Origin: Anaspis maculata
Lineage: Eukaryota > Arthropoda > Insecta > Coleoptera > Scraptiidae
Length of the DNA: 64,000 bases
Direction: 5' to 3'
NCBI GenBank assembly: GCA_949128115.1
Contig: OX421962.1
Span: 12,785,262-12,849,261 of the forward strand
In this document: positions 1-10,560 of the stretch, piece by piece
Layout: the number at the start of each line of letters is the position of its first letter
Position numbering within the stretch: the stretch's first letter is position 1
Translations under genes and position numbers: made by a program
The notes under the pieces: model-generated
What the model was told of the DNA's origin: nothing
The model's database searches: none
The model's input: only the letters and a program-made list of their open reading frames with translations

Positions 1-1267
1 ACTTAAAAAAAAACAAATTACTAAGTCAAGATTGTGTCAGTAACGCAGCATGTCAAATTGTTGACATCAAACAAGAAGTAAAATGGAACAAGAAATTAAT
101 TATTGACTAACAGCGGTAACAAAAATTCAAGTGGGCGTTTTCATTTAAAAAGTTCGCGGTAAAATAAAATCGATGAAACAAGAAAAGAGAAAAGTACTTA
201 TGGCTAAAATTTTGAGCGCAGGCGCAACCGAGGTTTAAGTTTTCTGTTGAAAGAAGAATCAAAGTCGCGTATCCCTAGTTTTTGTGCACAAAAAGTCGGC
301 GTCGCGCGATTCCTAATTTTGATTGTTCTAGCCTGATTGCCGCGGGTCAAAATTCGCACTGACTCCGGTCCTGTTTAGGCAGGCCGTAAAAAAAGGAGAA
401 TATCGAATTTTACTTTTTCTTTAAACGAAAACGGCTAGAAAATATTTAATTATAATGACAATAAGTTGATACTACTACAGATTAACTTTGATTCACTGGA
501 GACCGATAAGCATTAATTCTTTTAGGCGCTTATTTTACAAATTCGGAAACACTTGCGGTAAGATAATAAGGTGGTGTTTCGCACGAAATTTCACTGGACG
601 ATCAGCAGCAGAGAAAATACAGAGGGCTTAACTTTAGTCCTGGGTTCCCACAGGACTGTGCAGATCCAAGTCGCTGGGTCCAAAACGGTGAAGCAAGCAG
701 TTGCCGAAATAAATCCAGGAGTCAACGTCAAATTCCGACGAATACCAGCAGATTTCAAAATGATTACAGTTGTGGTGGTTGTGGTAAAATTTTGGATTAC
801 GGGTGGAAATCGTTCACAAAGGAGAAAATAAGACCACTAAGAGCCAAAATCAAAACCAAAAAGAAAAAGGCCTGCAAACAAAAGAAAGGGGTCGTCTAAG
901 AGAAAAAGAAGAAAGCCAAAAGAGCAGAAAGAGCGAAAAACTTACGAGTTGGTAGGTGCCTTTGAAGTAGAAATTTATCGGTGGGTTTTTAATCCGACAC
1001 AAGGTCGATATGGATCACTTTTTACCAGATCCAATTATTGGAAACTCACAAGTGACTTTTCCTTCACTCGGAAGATTGGCACACAGCACTTTTCATACAC
1101 TTGGAGTTTCACCCAGCCGAAAAATCACGTAAAATTTGCGAAGCTAATTGGTGTCGATTTTATTCAATTGTTCGAGCAGAATGCGATAAGCTCGTAGGTA
1201 CCTAAGGCGTTATCAAAGTTCGGATGGTATAAGAAATGGCGCTCTATCTCAATTTTTGCCGACGAAT
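1..1267. other. No confident gene; unique-looking flank
   Basis: I see no repeat family or intact gene here. The only item is a frameshifted basic coding-like stretch listed separately (571-899). The rest is AT-rich non-coding sequence. Confidence 0.4.
571..899 (+). pseudogene. Possible frameshifted remnant of a small basic protein
   Basis: One frame is open from 571 to 831 and carries a plausible globular stretch (residues about 1-65, containing VQIQV and RRIPADF). Near base 760 the sense appears to pass to another frame, which reads a CGGCGK-like Cys pair followed by a Lys/Arg-rich tail (KKKKACKQKK) and stops at 897-899. That arrangement would fit a decayed coding sequence with one indel. 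I do not recognise the family. It could equally be chance, since the region is short and no splice or promoter signal supports it. Confidence 0.18.
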
Positions 1268-1420
1268 TAAGCTGGATTCCCAGTTGCGAATATTCGGACA
1301 GAAAATGCGAAATTTAATGTCAAAGTCGTCATATTGGCCAATCAGAGCCCTCGAATTCAAAATTTGACATATAAAATCGCATTTTCTGTCCGAATATTCG
1401 CATCTGGGAACCCAGCTTTA
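1268..1420. mobile_element. Palindromic MITE, about 150 bp
   Basis: The left arm AGCTGGATTCCCAG followed by GCGAATATTCGGACAG is repeated in inverted form at the right end (CTGTCCGAATATTCGC, then CTGGGAACCCAGCTT). Arms of roughly 45 bp flank a short AT-rich loop. No protein is encoded. The family is not assigned; the flanks are TTAA-like on the left only. Confidence 0.7.
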
Positions 1421-1554
1421 TAGGATGAAAAATAAACCGTAACAACTTTTGGCGCTGAACACCAACCATGCTCGGAATCGCACCGGTACGGAATCGAGCA
1501 TATCAATCTTTCAAATGTAGGTACCTATGGTCCAAAACTCAAAACGCTACAGTC

Positions 1555-1806
1555 CTGTCGGTGAATCGGCGATTCGGTGAATTGTCCTGTCGGTGAAATG
1601 GCGTGTCGGTGAAATGTCCTGTCGGTGAAATGGCGAGTCGGTGAAATGTCTTGTCGGTGAATCGGCGTGTCGGTGAAATGTCCAGTCGGTGAAGTGTCCT
1701 GTCGGTGAATCGGCTTGTCGGTGAAATGTCCTGTCGGCGAATAGGCGATTCGGTGAGTTGGGTGTCGGTGAAATGTGCAGTCGGTGAGTTGGTTGTCGGT
1801 GAAATG
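1555..1806. repeat. Degenerate 16-bp tandem array (GTCGGTGAAATGTCCT)
   Basis: About fifteen copies of a 16-bp phrase, core TCGGTGAA, follow each other with alternating TGTCCT and TGGCG endings. Because the period is close to 48/3, two frames stay open on the minus strand and give a Thr/Asp/Arg/His-rich repeat peptide. This is a property of the repeat and not evidence of a gene. There are no unique spacers, so it is not CRISPR-like. Confidence 0.85.
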
Positions 1807-1826
1807 TCCGTATTCCAGTGCCGCAC

Positions 1827-2349
1827 GTGATACTCGATAAAAAACTGAAGAAATACTTTCTGACTGAAAGGGGTGAAAGATCTGACTTATAACCAGAAGA
1901 TAAATAATGAAGTTTCCATGAGATTGACACTTTTGATTTGACGGTTTTTGTAACTAAATCTAAAGCTGCATTTAGATTTTTATGACCTACAGGGATAGCA
2001 ATATTTCTGAAACAACGTATAGGCGCCTCACCTAGGAAAGGTAGTACATACATCCTCATGAACAGGTAACAACTGGGACTGTAGCTCCACAAACTAATGG
2101 CTCATTGGCTCTTTTATCCTCAAATGATCTTGAAGCCGGTGAGACCTTTGCAATCCTCTGGGGAGTGGCAAGAGTTTCAAACCTGGAAAAATTACATCGA
2201 TTCCAGTCCGAGGTTCTGCAAACGATCATCGATGTTCTTTGGTTTGCAGTGAGTGCAAGCACTGGCGGCTCCAGCATTTTCGAACAGGGGGTACGGTTCA
2301 CCGACCAGGCGCCCTTACAGTGAGGGCTACTATCAAAATAAGCCCCATG
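1827..2349. other. Non-coding stretch with a GGCGGCTCC / GGGGGTACGG motif
   Basis: Open frames here have no recognisable domain. Around 2262-2302 the sequence CACTGGCGGCTCC followed by ACAGGGGGTACGG recurs in rearranged form at 7464-7531, so part of this stretch is an old repeat. Confidence 0.35.
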
Positions 2350-2357
2350 CTTCTCTC

Positions 2358-2858
2358 CAGTGGCGTACCCAGATTTATAGACAGATGGGGGGGGGGATCG
2401 AGGAGGTTTTGTGTATATTTTAAAGACCGAGTCTGTACTGAGCGATCGCAGCCAGTAAAAACTACCGCCGCAAGCAAAAATTTTCGGGTATAATAATAAT
2501 AATATTGACAATAATAAGTAGAAAAAAGGAAAGCCTCCCTAATTCATTTTGTTTTCTTTCCTTCGAGGTTCAGTCGAAACTCGAAAGTGCAAAACTATTC
2601 GAAAAACATAACCTAAATTCTGTCCAGTAAGTATCAAGCAATCAATCAAATGATAATATAGAGCCGCCTTGGAGCCTTGGCCAGCTCTTTAAAAATTTCG
2701 CCAGGGGATAGGTGTGGACGTCAGGGGACACATCATACATTTTTTCTTGTATTGCGCATGAAGTCTTTGGGGGATAAATGTATCAGATTTTTTCCTGTTG
2801 GTCGAAGTCTCAGAGGGAGAATTATCCCCTTCATCCCTCCCCCGTGAGTACGCCCCTG
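2358..2858. mobile_element. hAT-type MITE with exact 8-bp target duplication
   Basis: The element begins CAGTGGCGTACCCAG and ends GAGTACGCCCCTG, an inverted pair of the CAGTGGCGTA type common in hAT elements. It is flanked by identical 8-bp repeats CTTCTCTC at 2350-2357 and 2859-2866, the hAT hallmark. At 501 bp and without a coding frame it is non-autonomous. A G run (about 2387-2396) and a C-rich stretch lie just inside the two ends. Confidence 0.88.
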
Positions 2859-2866
2859 CTTCTCTC

Positions 2867-3488
2867 TATGACTTCACTCGAACTTCCTATATGTAGTTGA
2901 TTTAGATGCAGTTTTCAAAGAAAAACGATCATGACAACAGATTGGTTTTAATAGTATTAATTGAACTCTTCTCTACGTATCTATTCTACAAGACTGAACT
3001 TCACGATGCAATCTTCGATTTTCATGGATTCACCTATCTGCATTTACTGTCATCACTAACAGGGTTTATTTAGTCATTCTCCAGTCATCGTAGACCAACT
3101 TTTGGTTTTGGCGGAGCCTGTAGCCTCTAGCCCTCAGCAGTAATGATCTACTACCTATTTCCTGTTGGGAGTACATATATTTACTATTTTACTCATCTCA
3201 TAACCATGTACCTGCCTAGCTTATAGGATCATGGTGTTCAAAAATTGAAATTAGAAAGTTTTTTTTGCCATAACTTCCAGGTCGGCAAATCAGTTTTTCT
3301 GAAACTTGGCTCAGGAATACGTATTTATCCACTCATTGTTTGGTTGGATGCATTATTCTGGAATTCATCTTCTGAAGCTACCATTTCTTCTTTTTCCCGC
3401 GGAGTAGCTCGCGGAGTAGGTAATGAGTTACTTCCCGCCCTCTTACATAATATGTAATGAAACAATTACCATAGTGGTTGTGAGTAAT
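2867..3488. other. No gene seen
   Basis: AT-rich sequence between two transposons. No repeat or coding signal is apparent. Confidence 0.4.
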
Positions 3489-5183
3489 ATAGTAGGTTCA
3501 CTTGTACCGTGATTCTAGTAGGCTGGGCAAATTTCACAGTTTGGCATTGTAGACTTCACGTCCAACGGCCTAGTGTGCGCCTGAGCATCTGGCTTCGAAA
3601 GATAGGTTATGTTGGTGCGTTTTTGCCAAGATAGGATATGTTGATGTGTCAGCTGTTCCTGTCAAGAATGAAAAAATTACCGAAATTAACTTTGCAAATT
3701 GCAAGTATGGAGTGGATGTAGTTCACCTTTCACAAGTTCCGCAAATTTCTTGTTCCAGTACGATGTCCTGAGCAGTGAAATCAAGTAATCACGCCGATGA
3801 ATCCCATCCCATCCACACAAAAATTAGAAGAGTGTAGGTAGCTTCCCAGAGTTCCCAGTCTTCCAGAGTGTGGGTACTTCATTTAAAAACCAGGAATAGT
3901 TTACAATGCTTTCATATTATGTGGTTTTTGAAAATAAATTCACGTCTTCTCCGCAAAGCTTAACGTTATGGGCAGGGCTGGGCAAAATACTTCGAAAAAT
4001 GTATTTAAATACAAAATACAAAATACACGATCCAAGATAGTCGAAATACAAAATACAAACTACATCTTGAAATGTCTTTGAAATACAAAATACAAAATAC
4101 GTATTTTGGAAAACTAAGAAATTCCAAAATACAAAATACAACCTAGAGTATTCCAAATACAAAATACAAAATACATTCCTATTGCGTATTTGAACCATTT
4201 TATTGGAAAATCCGTAAAATGCAAGTATTTCAATGGGAACACTTCATTGATTCAGTCGCAACAATAAGTAAGTTATTATGAACTATGAAAAGACAAATAA
4301 AATAAACATAAAGTGAAGAAAACTTCATATTTAAACCTATTCCTTACTTCATTCATCAATTCTTCAAAATAACATATGTTGATTTCCTTTGGGGACAACC
4401 AGCTTTTCGAAAATATTGTCCGACATCCGACATGGAACCTCTCGTGGCTGACAGTAGGATGCACTTACCAGTAAAACGTAAAAGATGCAATCGAACTCAT
4501 TATCGATCCCAGATAGTGTGCAAAAGCAAGAGATGTCAATGGGGTGAAAATAGTATTACCAGAACAATTTCGGCCCGAACAGACTAAAGAGCATGTAATG
4601 GGAAACAAATGTAGGTATTTTGTATTTTGTATTTTGAAAATCAAAATACTTTTCCGAAAAATGTATTTAAAATACAAAATACGAAATACTAGCTGCCTGA
4701 ACTATTCCAAAATACAAAATACAAATACTTCTCAATCAAATGTATTTAAATACAAAATACAAAATACTTGAATGTATTTCAAATACGTATTTCAAATACT
4801 TGTATTTGAAATACCGCCCAGCCCTGGTTATGGGGTACATGCCCAGCACCTATATTCCGCCAATTTTCTCCCAGAAGCGAGTTCTTGATGGCACCCTCGA
4901 GGGCTTCAAAATGGGCACTGGACGTTATTGTTCAAGACACAAGCTGAGGCGCAAACACAGTTTTCACAGTAATGGGCATAATTCCACCACAATTTCCGTG
5001 AAACTCGTGATTTTCAGTCTATTTGACATAAACGGTAATGTTGTTGATGTTGTCAAGCTAAAACTTTCAAACAACCAACGCAACCAACTGCCAAGTTCTA
5101 GGGAGTTTTCAAATATCAGATTTGGAAACTTAGAAACAAAATCTCACAGCCAACTAGAATCACGGTACAAGTGAACCTACTAT
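3489..5183. mobile_element. TA-flanked TIR element, 1.7 kb, host of a nested hAT
   Basis: TAGTAGGTTCACTTGTACC at the left is matched by GGTACAAGTGAACCTACTA at the right, about 30 bp of almost perfect inverted repeat, with TA at each outer edge. The interior does not continue the palindrome and holds a nested hAT element (3973-4826). TA duplication suggests the Tc1/mariner group, but no transposase remains. Confidence 0.68.
3973..4826. mobile_element. Non-autonomous hAT element, 854 bp, exact 8-bp TSD
   Basis: Ends are CAGGGCTGGGCAAAATAC and GCCCAGCCCTG, a classical hAT terminal motif. The flanks are identical 8-mers GTTATGGG (3965-3972 and 4827-4834). Both subterminal regions are arrays of AAATACAAAATAC words in inverted orientation, which create open frames rich in Tyr/Phe/Ile that are not genes. 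The middle (about 4200-4600) is unique and non-coding. Confidence 0.92.
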
Positions 5184-7463
5184 AGGCGATAGAAAATAAG
5201 GACTACGCACCCTGGTGTGAGATCTGTGAACCAACTTAAACCCGCTCGGCCCGGCGCCCGGAGCGCACAGTCACGATGGCTGTGGCGCGAAATTGATATT
5301 TGACATAAGTAGGTACGTCAAAAGTTGAAAAAAGTTCTGAAGTTTTCCATACTCCGGAACATCGCTTTCCAGTTATCTCCTGAGATGACTACACAGTGAA
5401 GAAATTGTCACTGGCACACGGAAATGTAATCAAGAGGATTTTGAAATGGGAGCAAGTGCTAGTGATCCGCCCCAAAATTCGAAATTGTGTTGAGAAATGT
5501 GCGGGTACACCTCGGGGTACACCCTCTTGAAACATTCATCCGAGAAAGAGAAGCCGTTATAGATTGAAAAGTTTATTATTGTAGTTCACATTTTTGTATT
5601 GTAACATTGTAGTAACATCCATGTACCATGTAGATGCTCTAAAGAAGCCCTAATAAATTGGGGCAAAATATATCAGCCGGTTGAGGGAAGGACGTTTTTC
5701 ATTCCGATGAGAACGAAGGGGGGAAACCAGAAGGAAACAGGGAAAATTTCGGGGAGCCACTTGGGAACAGGATACGGGCTACAACGCTCTCTGAACCCGG
5801 AAATTCTCCCTAAAAACTGAAAGCAAAACAAGATTAAAACATAACCTCACACCTTGGGTTCCTTTTACCATCATCATCGACAAGCACACAGCACCCTTGT
5901 GAGTGGCAAAGGCTTTTATTTTCATGCCATTTTCGGGGAGGATGTTGCTTCGATGGACATCCGCCAGCTAAGGACGAAGTCCTAGACAAGAAATCCTTCA
6001 AATCCAAGAGGTATTTTCCAACATGCCGGTCATTTCAGCGCCCACATTATTATTGACACCGACACCCTGAGAGTCCTGGGACGTCCGCATCAGCTGTTGG
6101 ATCCTTTAGGCAGAATCTCCTCGAGAACAGGAATTCTTGTTGGTATTTTATCACGATGAAAACGAAGCGCGAGTTTTCAACTTGAAAAGTCAGTCGAGGT
6201 GACAGTCATTTGAAATATAAATCCGAACTGTCAAGTTCAAGGTCAAATTGTCATCTGTAAAGTTGTTTCGGACAGTTCCGTAATTGGCCACCTGGCGCTG
6301 GGATCTAAAATTCAATCGCCTATAGGCGATTGACCTTATTGGGGAAAATGGCCGTTTCGTCGAGGAAGTTTTAGGGCATTAATTTTTAGAACTGGTGTAA
6401 GTTGCCGTCCGGCAACGGCGGTGGTTACGTCAATTGGTGGCATGTCAAAACTGTCACTTTGCTGTCTTGTGCAGTACGCTACAAGCAAACTTTCGTTCCT
6501 GTGAACCCTTGGGACCCCATAGGCTCGTTATTGGGCCCCATGTTGATGACCAGCGTCGTCGCAGACCTTTCTCTAAATCATCCATAGCTTCCGCCCAAGG
6601 AAGAGCAACAGACTCTGTCACACCCGCACGGAGGGAAACACACAAGCCCGTCGACCAGCCTGCCAGCCAAGAAAAAATCACCTCGGGCTGGCCGTGCAGA
6701 GTCAACCACCACCTACCTTTTTTCCTCGCTTTTTTCTAAAGATTTCCTGCTTCGACTTCAGCTGGAGATCCGCATTTTTCATTCTAACAAGCTCGCCGTA
6801 GCTACCTCTGTGTTCGCGACGTAAACGTTGTCTTTTTTTATCGCAATAATGTAGTGCATTTCTGGGGGCGTAGTCTTTCAGCTGCGCACCTCTGGAGCTA
6901 GATCTACTAAAAACCTGCTAACTACGCTAACCATAACATGAAATAAGAGACACAAATGCAAACCCCTTTTTCAGATTATTTCTACTTGTCAAATTTCCAT
7001 GTCAATATGTGGGTATTACAGGTATCCACTAGTGCCCACCTAGGCTACTAGACGTCGGAGTATGTTTTCCTCGCAAAAACGTCCTCGACGATCAAGTACC
7101 GAGCTCTACACCGGGTGGCGTTTTTTAAATGTAAATCGCCTATAGTACATACCGAGACGGAAAGAGGTTCATTACAGACAAGAGCCAAGGTAGCTGCACA
7201 GCGCGCCGCGAGCCGATAGTTCGTAATGGTTTATTTTCCAACTTTTTTAAAAGCCAGTAATGATCAATTATTATGGTGGTTGTGAGTAGAAGTTTTTTCC
7301 ACCTCCACAGATGTTATGAGAATAGTTCCACGATTCTATCGCGCGACGCCCAAAGCGAATTCCCATAGAAACCAATTTCATTGACAAGCTTTTATCGCGT
7401 TAATTATTTTTTATAAAGAGTATCCATCGGTACTACTCGTGGATTTTTTTCTCAAAATTAACT
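5184..7463. other. No confident gene; short palindrome at 6314-6335
   Basis: Several short frames occur but none shows a domain. A perfect small palindrome (TCAATCGCCTATAGGCGATTGA-like) sits at about 6314-6335. The CGCCTATAG word recurs at 7137 and, inverted, beside the element ending at 5183, which hints at a dispersed old repeat. Confidence 0.4.
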
Positions 7464-7531
7464 TCTGGCGCCCCTGATTTGCAACAGGGGGTACGGCCGT
7501 ACCGTCGTACCCCCCGTGGAGCCGCCAGTGA
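7464..7531. repeat. Short GC-rich inverted repeat related to 2262-2302
   Basis: CTGGCGCCCCTG, ACAGGGGGTACGG, its inverse CGTACCCCCCG and GGAGCCGCCAG form an imperfect hairpin. The same words occur in part near 2262-2302. It may be the end pair of a very small transposon. Confidence 0.4.
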
Positions 7532-7636
7532 GTGCAAGTGCATATCGACATATTTTATTTCTGGAGATATCAGGTTTTGCGATTGTGCTTCAATATTGAC
7601 AAAACTGGCTGTAAAATTACCAAGTTGCATTTCTAT

Positions 7637-7856
7637 TGAATTTACTAGGTGAGGTGACAACAAAACTCATTTTTGGAAAGAATAAAGGTAGAGAAGGTAT
7701 AAGATGAAATGTCAATTCGCATTGACTATTTCACCGAAAGAAAACGTTAATTCCCCCATAACTGGCATACAAACGTTTGTTTCAAGCTTGTTAGCTCTCG
7801 TCAGTGACAGATATATGTTGGAATTGAGCCCTAAATGACAGAAAAAGCATTCGAAA
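7637..7856. repeat. Direct repeat, copy A (empty site of 8498-9577)
   Basis: This stretch is repeated at 8321-8496 and continues at 9578-9640. Shared words include GGAAAGAATAAAGGTAGA and GGCATACAAACGTTTG. Copy A reads uninterrupted through CAGATATATGTTGG, where copy B is split by a 1.08-kb transposon, so A works as a paralogous empty site. Confidence 0.85.
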
Positions 7857-8002
7857 GGGAAATGTCAAAAAAAATAAAAATTCTTTGGTTCGTTACCGGA
7901 ACCCCGGTCAGGATAATTATTTGAATCAAAAGGAGAAAAAGGAAGAAAAGAAGAAAAAAGAGAAAACTCTCACTGAATGATCCAGGTTTGAGAATTCAAG
8001 CC

Positions 8003-8245
8003 TGACCGTCAGTTCCACAAAAAAGATGATCAGCGATCAAGGCTAATTGCAGATTAACTGAACTTTTTTCTGCTGAATGCTTGGCGATTACCAACAAAAA
8101 CTGCCTGAAATCTGTACTAGACCCATCATCTTTTCATTATTGAGGGATAAACCAGCATTTTCATTGATCAGTCGGCTACAAATTAACAAACAAAAATCGC
8201 GAATCAACTAATCTCGTATTATCTGTTTTGTGGAACCCGCGGTTA
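8003..8245. mobile_element. 243-bp MITE, TAACCG..GTTCCAC ends (copy 1)
   Basis: The left end GACCGTCAGTTCCACAAA and right end TTTTGTGGAACCCGCGGTTA are inverted repeats. A second copy of the same length lies in reverse orientation at 18560-18802, sharing the interior (for example CTGAACTTTTTTCTGCTGAA). There is no coding capacity. Confidence 0.82.
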
Positions 8246-8320
8246 ATGAGTCGCTTTTCTACGGCTGCAAGGCAAGGACTCGTCTGGATTTCGTTGACGT
8301 TAAAAACGCTGAAATTAATT

Positions 8321-8496
8321 GAATTTACTAGGTGACAACAAAACTCATTTTTGGAAAGAATAAAGGTAGAAAAGGTAAGATGAAATGTCAATTCGCATTG
8401 ACTATTTCACCGAAAAAAAAAAACCGTTAATTCCCCCATAATTGGCATACAAACGTTTGTTTCAAGCTTGTTAGCTCGCTCGTCAGTGACAGATGT
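8321..8496. repeat. Direct repeat, copy B (left part)
   Basis: This matches 7637-7830 with small indels and is interrupted at TA (8496-8497) by the element at 8498-9577. The repeat resumes at 9578. Confidence 0.85.
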
Positions 8497-8497
8497 A

Positions 8498-9577
8498 CAG
8501 GGTGGCCCAACGAAAACAGAACAGAGGACATTTTTTCCGGGCATATCACATCATTCTTTCGAAAAAAGCTCAAACAGGTCGATTTTTATATCGAGGGGGA
8601 CATTTGAAACATACATTGACAAATTTCTATCTTCAGCCCTCTCACCCCTACCCACCTCAACTTAAGAATTTTAAATGACACCATCTACTTTTCGATACAT
8701 CAAATCAAAGAGAATCCAATTCTTTTTCGGAAAAAATATTTCAAAGTTTTCAACCCCACCCCCCATCTTCCTTAATTTCTCTGACTGTCCAATTTTATAT
8801 CCTGGACCCCTCAATTCTCTTCAATTTAATCAGCGTCATCCTAAATAGCATCTGAGGAGAAAATTTTCGGTGAAGAAAAGTGTTACCCAAATTCACCCCT
8901 TTCCTCTCCCCCAACCCAATTTCAAAACTTAACAGACGCCACCTACTTTGTGATACATCGAATGAGAGGAAATTGATTTCTCGTTTTGAAAATAATTTTT
9001 TTGGAATATTCAACCCCTCTCCTGATAAACTGAACATTCGGAGTATTTTAAGGGGGGAAGGGGGCTCTTTGAAAATTGTAAAAATATTTTATTCAGGAGA
9101 GAATTTAATTCCCTCCGATTTGATGTATCACAAAGTAGGTAGTGTCATTTTAGATTTTGAAGTCGAGGTGGGGGAATGAAGGGGTGAATTTGGGTGACAC
9201 TTTTTACACAGAAAATTTTCTCCCTCGATGCTGTGCAGGATGACGTTGATGTACTGAAGAGACTTAAGAGATCAAAAATATTACATTGGAAACTCTGACA
9301 ATTTTAGGAAGAAGGGGGGTGGGGTTAAAAATTATACAAACATTTTTTCAGGAAGAGAATTTGATTCTCTTCAGTTTGATGTATCGCAAAGTGGGTCGTG
9401 TCATTTGAAACTTCGAAGTTGGGGCGGGTGGGGGTGAGGGGGCTAAAGATAGAAATCCGCCAATGTATGTTTCAGATGTCCCCCTCAATATAAAAATCGA
9501 CCTGTTCGAGCTTTTTTCAAAAAAATGAGGTGAAATGCCCGCAAACCCCTCTGTTCTGTTTTCGTTGGGCCACCCTA
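8498..9577. mobile_element. TA-flanked palindromic element, 1.08 kb, CAGGGTGGCCCAACG ends
   Basis: The left end CAGGGTGGCCCAACGAAAAC is inverted at the right (GTTTTCGTTGGGCCACCCT, last G changed to A). Long arms continue inward, each holding a repeated pair of pyrimidine-rich then TGATACATC-type blocks. TA flanks both sides, and copy A of the surrounding repeat (7637-7856) shows the site without it. The TA target and CAGGGTG ends point to the Tc1/mariner group. No transposase is present. Confidence 0.9.
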
Positions 9578-9640
9578 TATGTTGGATGGAATTAAGCCCT
9601 ATGCATTTCTATGTTTTGTCAAAACTTTCAATCAGCTGGT

Positions 9641-10412
9641 GCTGCATCGCTATCCCTTTTCGTTACTTCCGGCTGCCCGGTAGTTCTTCACTGATGCAGA
9701 TTTCAGATAGCCAATCAAACTTGTTTAAGAATAAAAACAAAGAGCACTTGTGAACCTCTTCTATTGTTATTATGGCTATTGTCAATGATGTAGATTGTAT
9801 TAGGCTTCGGTAGTACTTAACTTACTAGTATAGGTGAGTACCTACCTGCGTACTAACAGAAGCCCAATCTATCATCGAAGTCTCCAGGAAAATCGACCGA
9901 AATTATTGACGAGAAATCTTAAGATTCCGTTATCAAGAAAACAAAATCTTCATCAAGTTTTATAACTTGGGCCCGAAAAAGTTTCCGAAAAACGTTTCAA
10001 ATAAAATTGATGCTGGTACCTCTCACACACCCTTTTATACCAGGTTTCAGACTAAAGGTCACCCAGAGAGAAGAAATCGAGTCCGATGGCATGATGTTCA
10101 CCGGAATTTCCCCCTCGAGAGAAAAATCACCATCCACAAGCCACCAAGCACGACGAGTCTCGCGTTTTTACTTTTCATCGTGCACCTTATTATAAGCCAT
10201 CGCATCAACAAGTGGGTGTGCCTCGTGTCTTTTAAATTTATATTGTGCACCGAGGTATACGCCATACATCAGAGCCAAGATACACCCAATATAACGCGAA
10301 AAGACGACGACGTGCCAAAGGGGGTCAACCGTGAAGATGCGTGCCGCATCAGCATATACCCCGGCGCGATAAAGTCCACCGGTGATCTTCACCGCCGCGT
10401 TCGGTGAAATCA
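9641..10412. other. Upstream flank of the host gene
   Basis: Less repetitive and, from about 10020, more GC-rich than the surroundings. An 81-codon minus-strand frame (10168-10413) has a hydrophobic middle but no recognised family; I treat it as part of the promoter flank. Confidence 0.4.
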
Positions 10413-10551
10413 CGACTCCGCCGCGGCAAAGGTGCAGTGTGGTGGTAGGTGCTCTTCTCGGTTTCGATCCCTCAGTCTTTGACAGACTGTGGTGTTAGTG
10501 GGTGTTCCTCAGTGCTCTCTCTTTGGATCACTTCTGTACTTCCCGACCACG
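10413..10551 (+). promoter_or_regulatory. Putative core promoter and 5' UTR
   Basis: Two arthropod initiator matches TCAGTC (10472) and TCAGTG (10509) precede the proposed start codon, and no upstream ATG lies between them and 10552. No convincing TATA box is placed 30 bp upstream. The assignment depends on the downstream exon-1 model. Confidence 0.4.
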
Positions 10552-10560
10552 ATGCGCTGG
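10552..10560 (+). CDS. Proposed coding exon 1 (Met-Arg-Trp) of the secreted Gln/Asn-rich protein
   Basis: The exon reads ATG CGC TGG and is followed at once by GTAATG, a usable though not optimal donor (T at +5). The base at -3 is A. The exon at 60475 opens in phase 0 with AHFVFLALVFSTSHA, which lacks a start but is plainly most of a signal peptide. Adding MRW completes a textbook n-region, hydrophobic core and SHA cleavage site. Very short first coding exons that split the signal peptide are common in insect secreted and cuticle-protein genes. Direct sequence evidence is only the fit of frame, donor and signal peptide; another upstream exon, even outside this window, cannot be excluded. Confidence 0.5.

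Noticed and set aside
1555..1806. CRISPR-like array
   Set aside because: The copies are contiguous and degenerate with no unique spacers, and the genome is eukaryotic.
1539..2092. Minus-strand open frames with repeated Thr-Asp / His-Arg residues
   Set aside because: They are translations of the 16-bp tandem array, whose period keeps frames open; no start context or domain.
10168..10413. 81-codon minus-strand frame with a hydrophobic segment next to the proposed promoter
   Set aside because: No homology recognised and no transcription signal of its own; more likely by-product of GC-richer promoter sequence.
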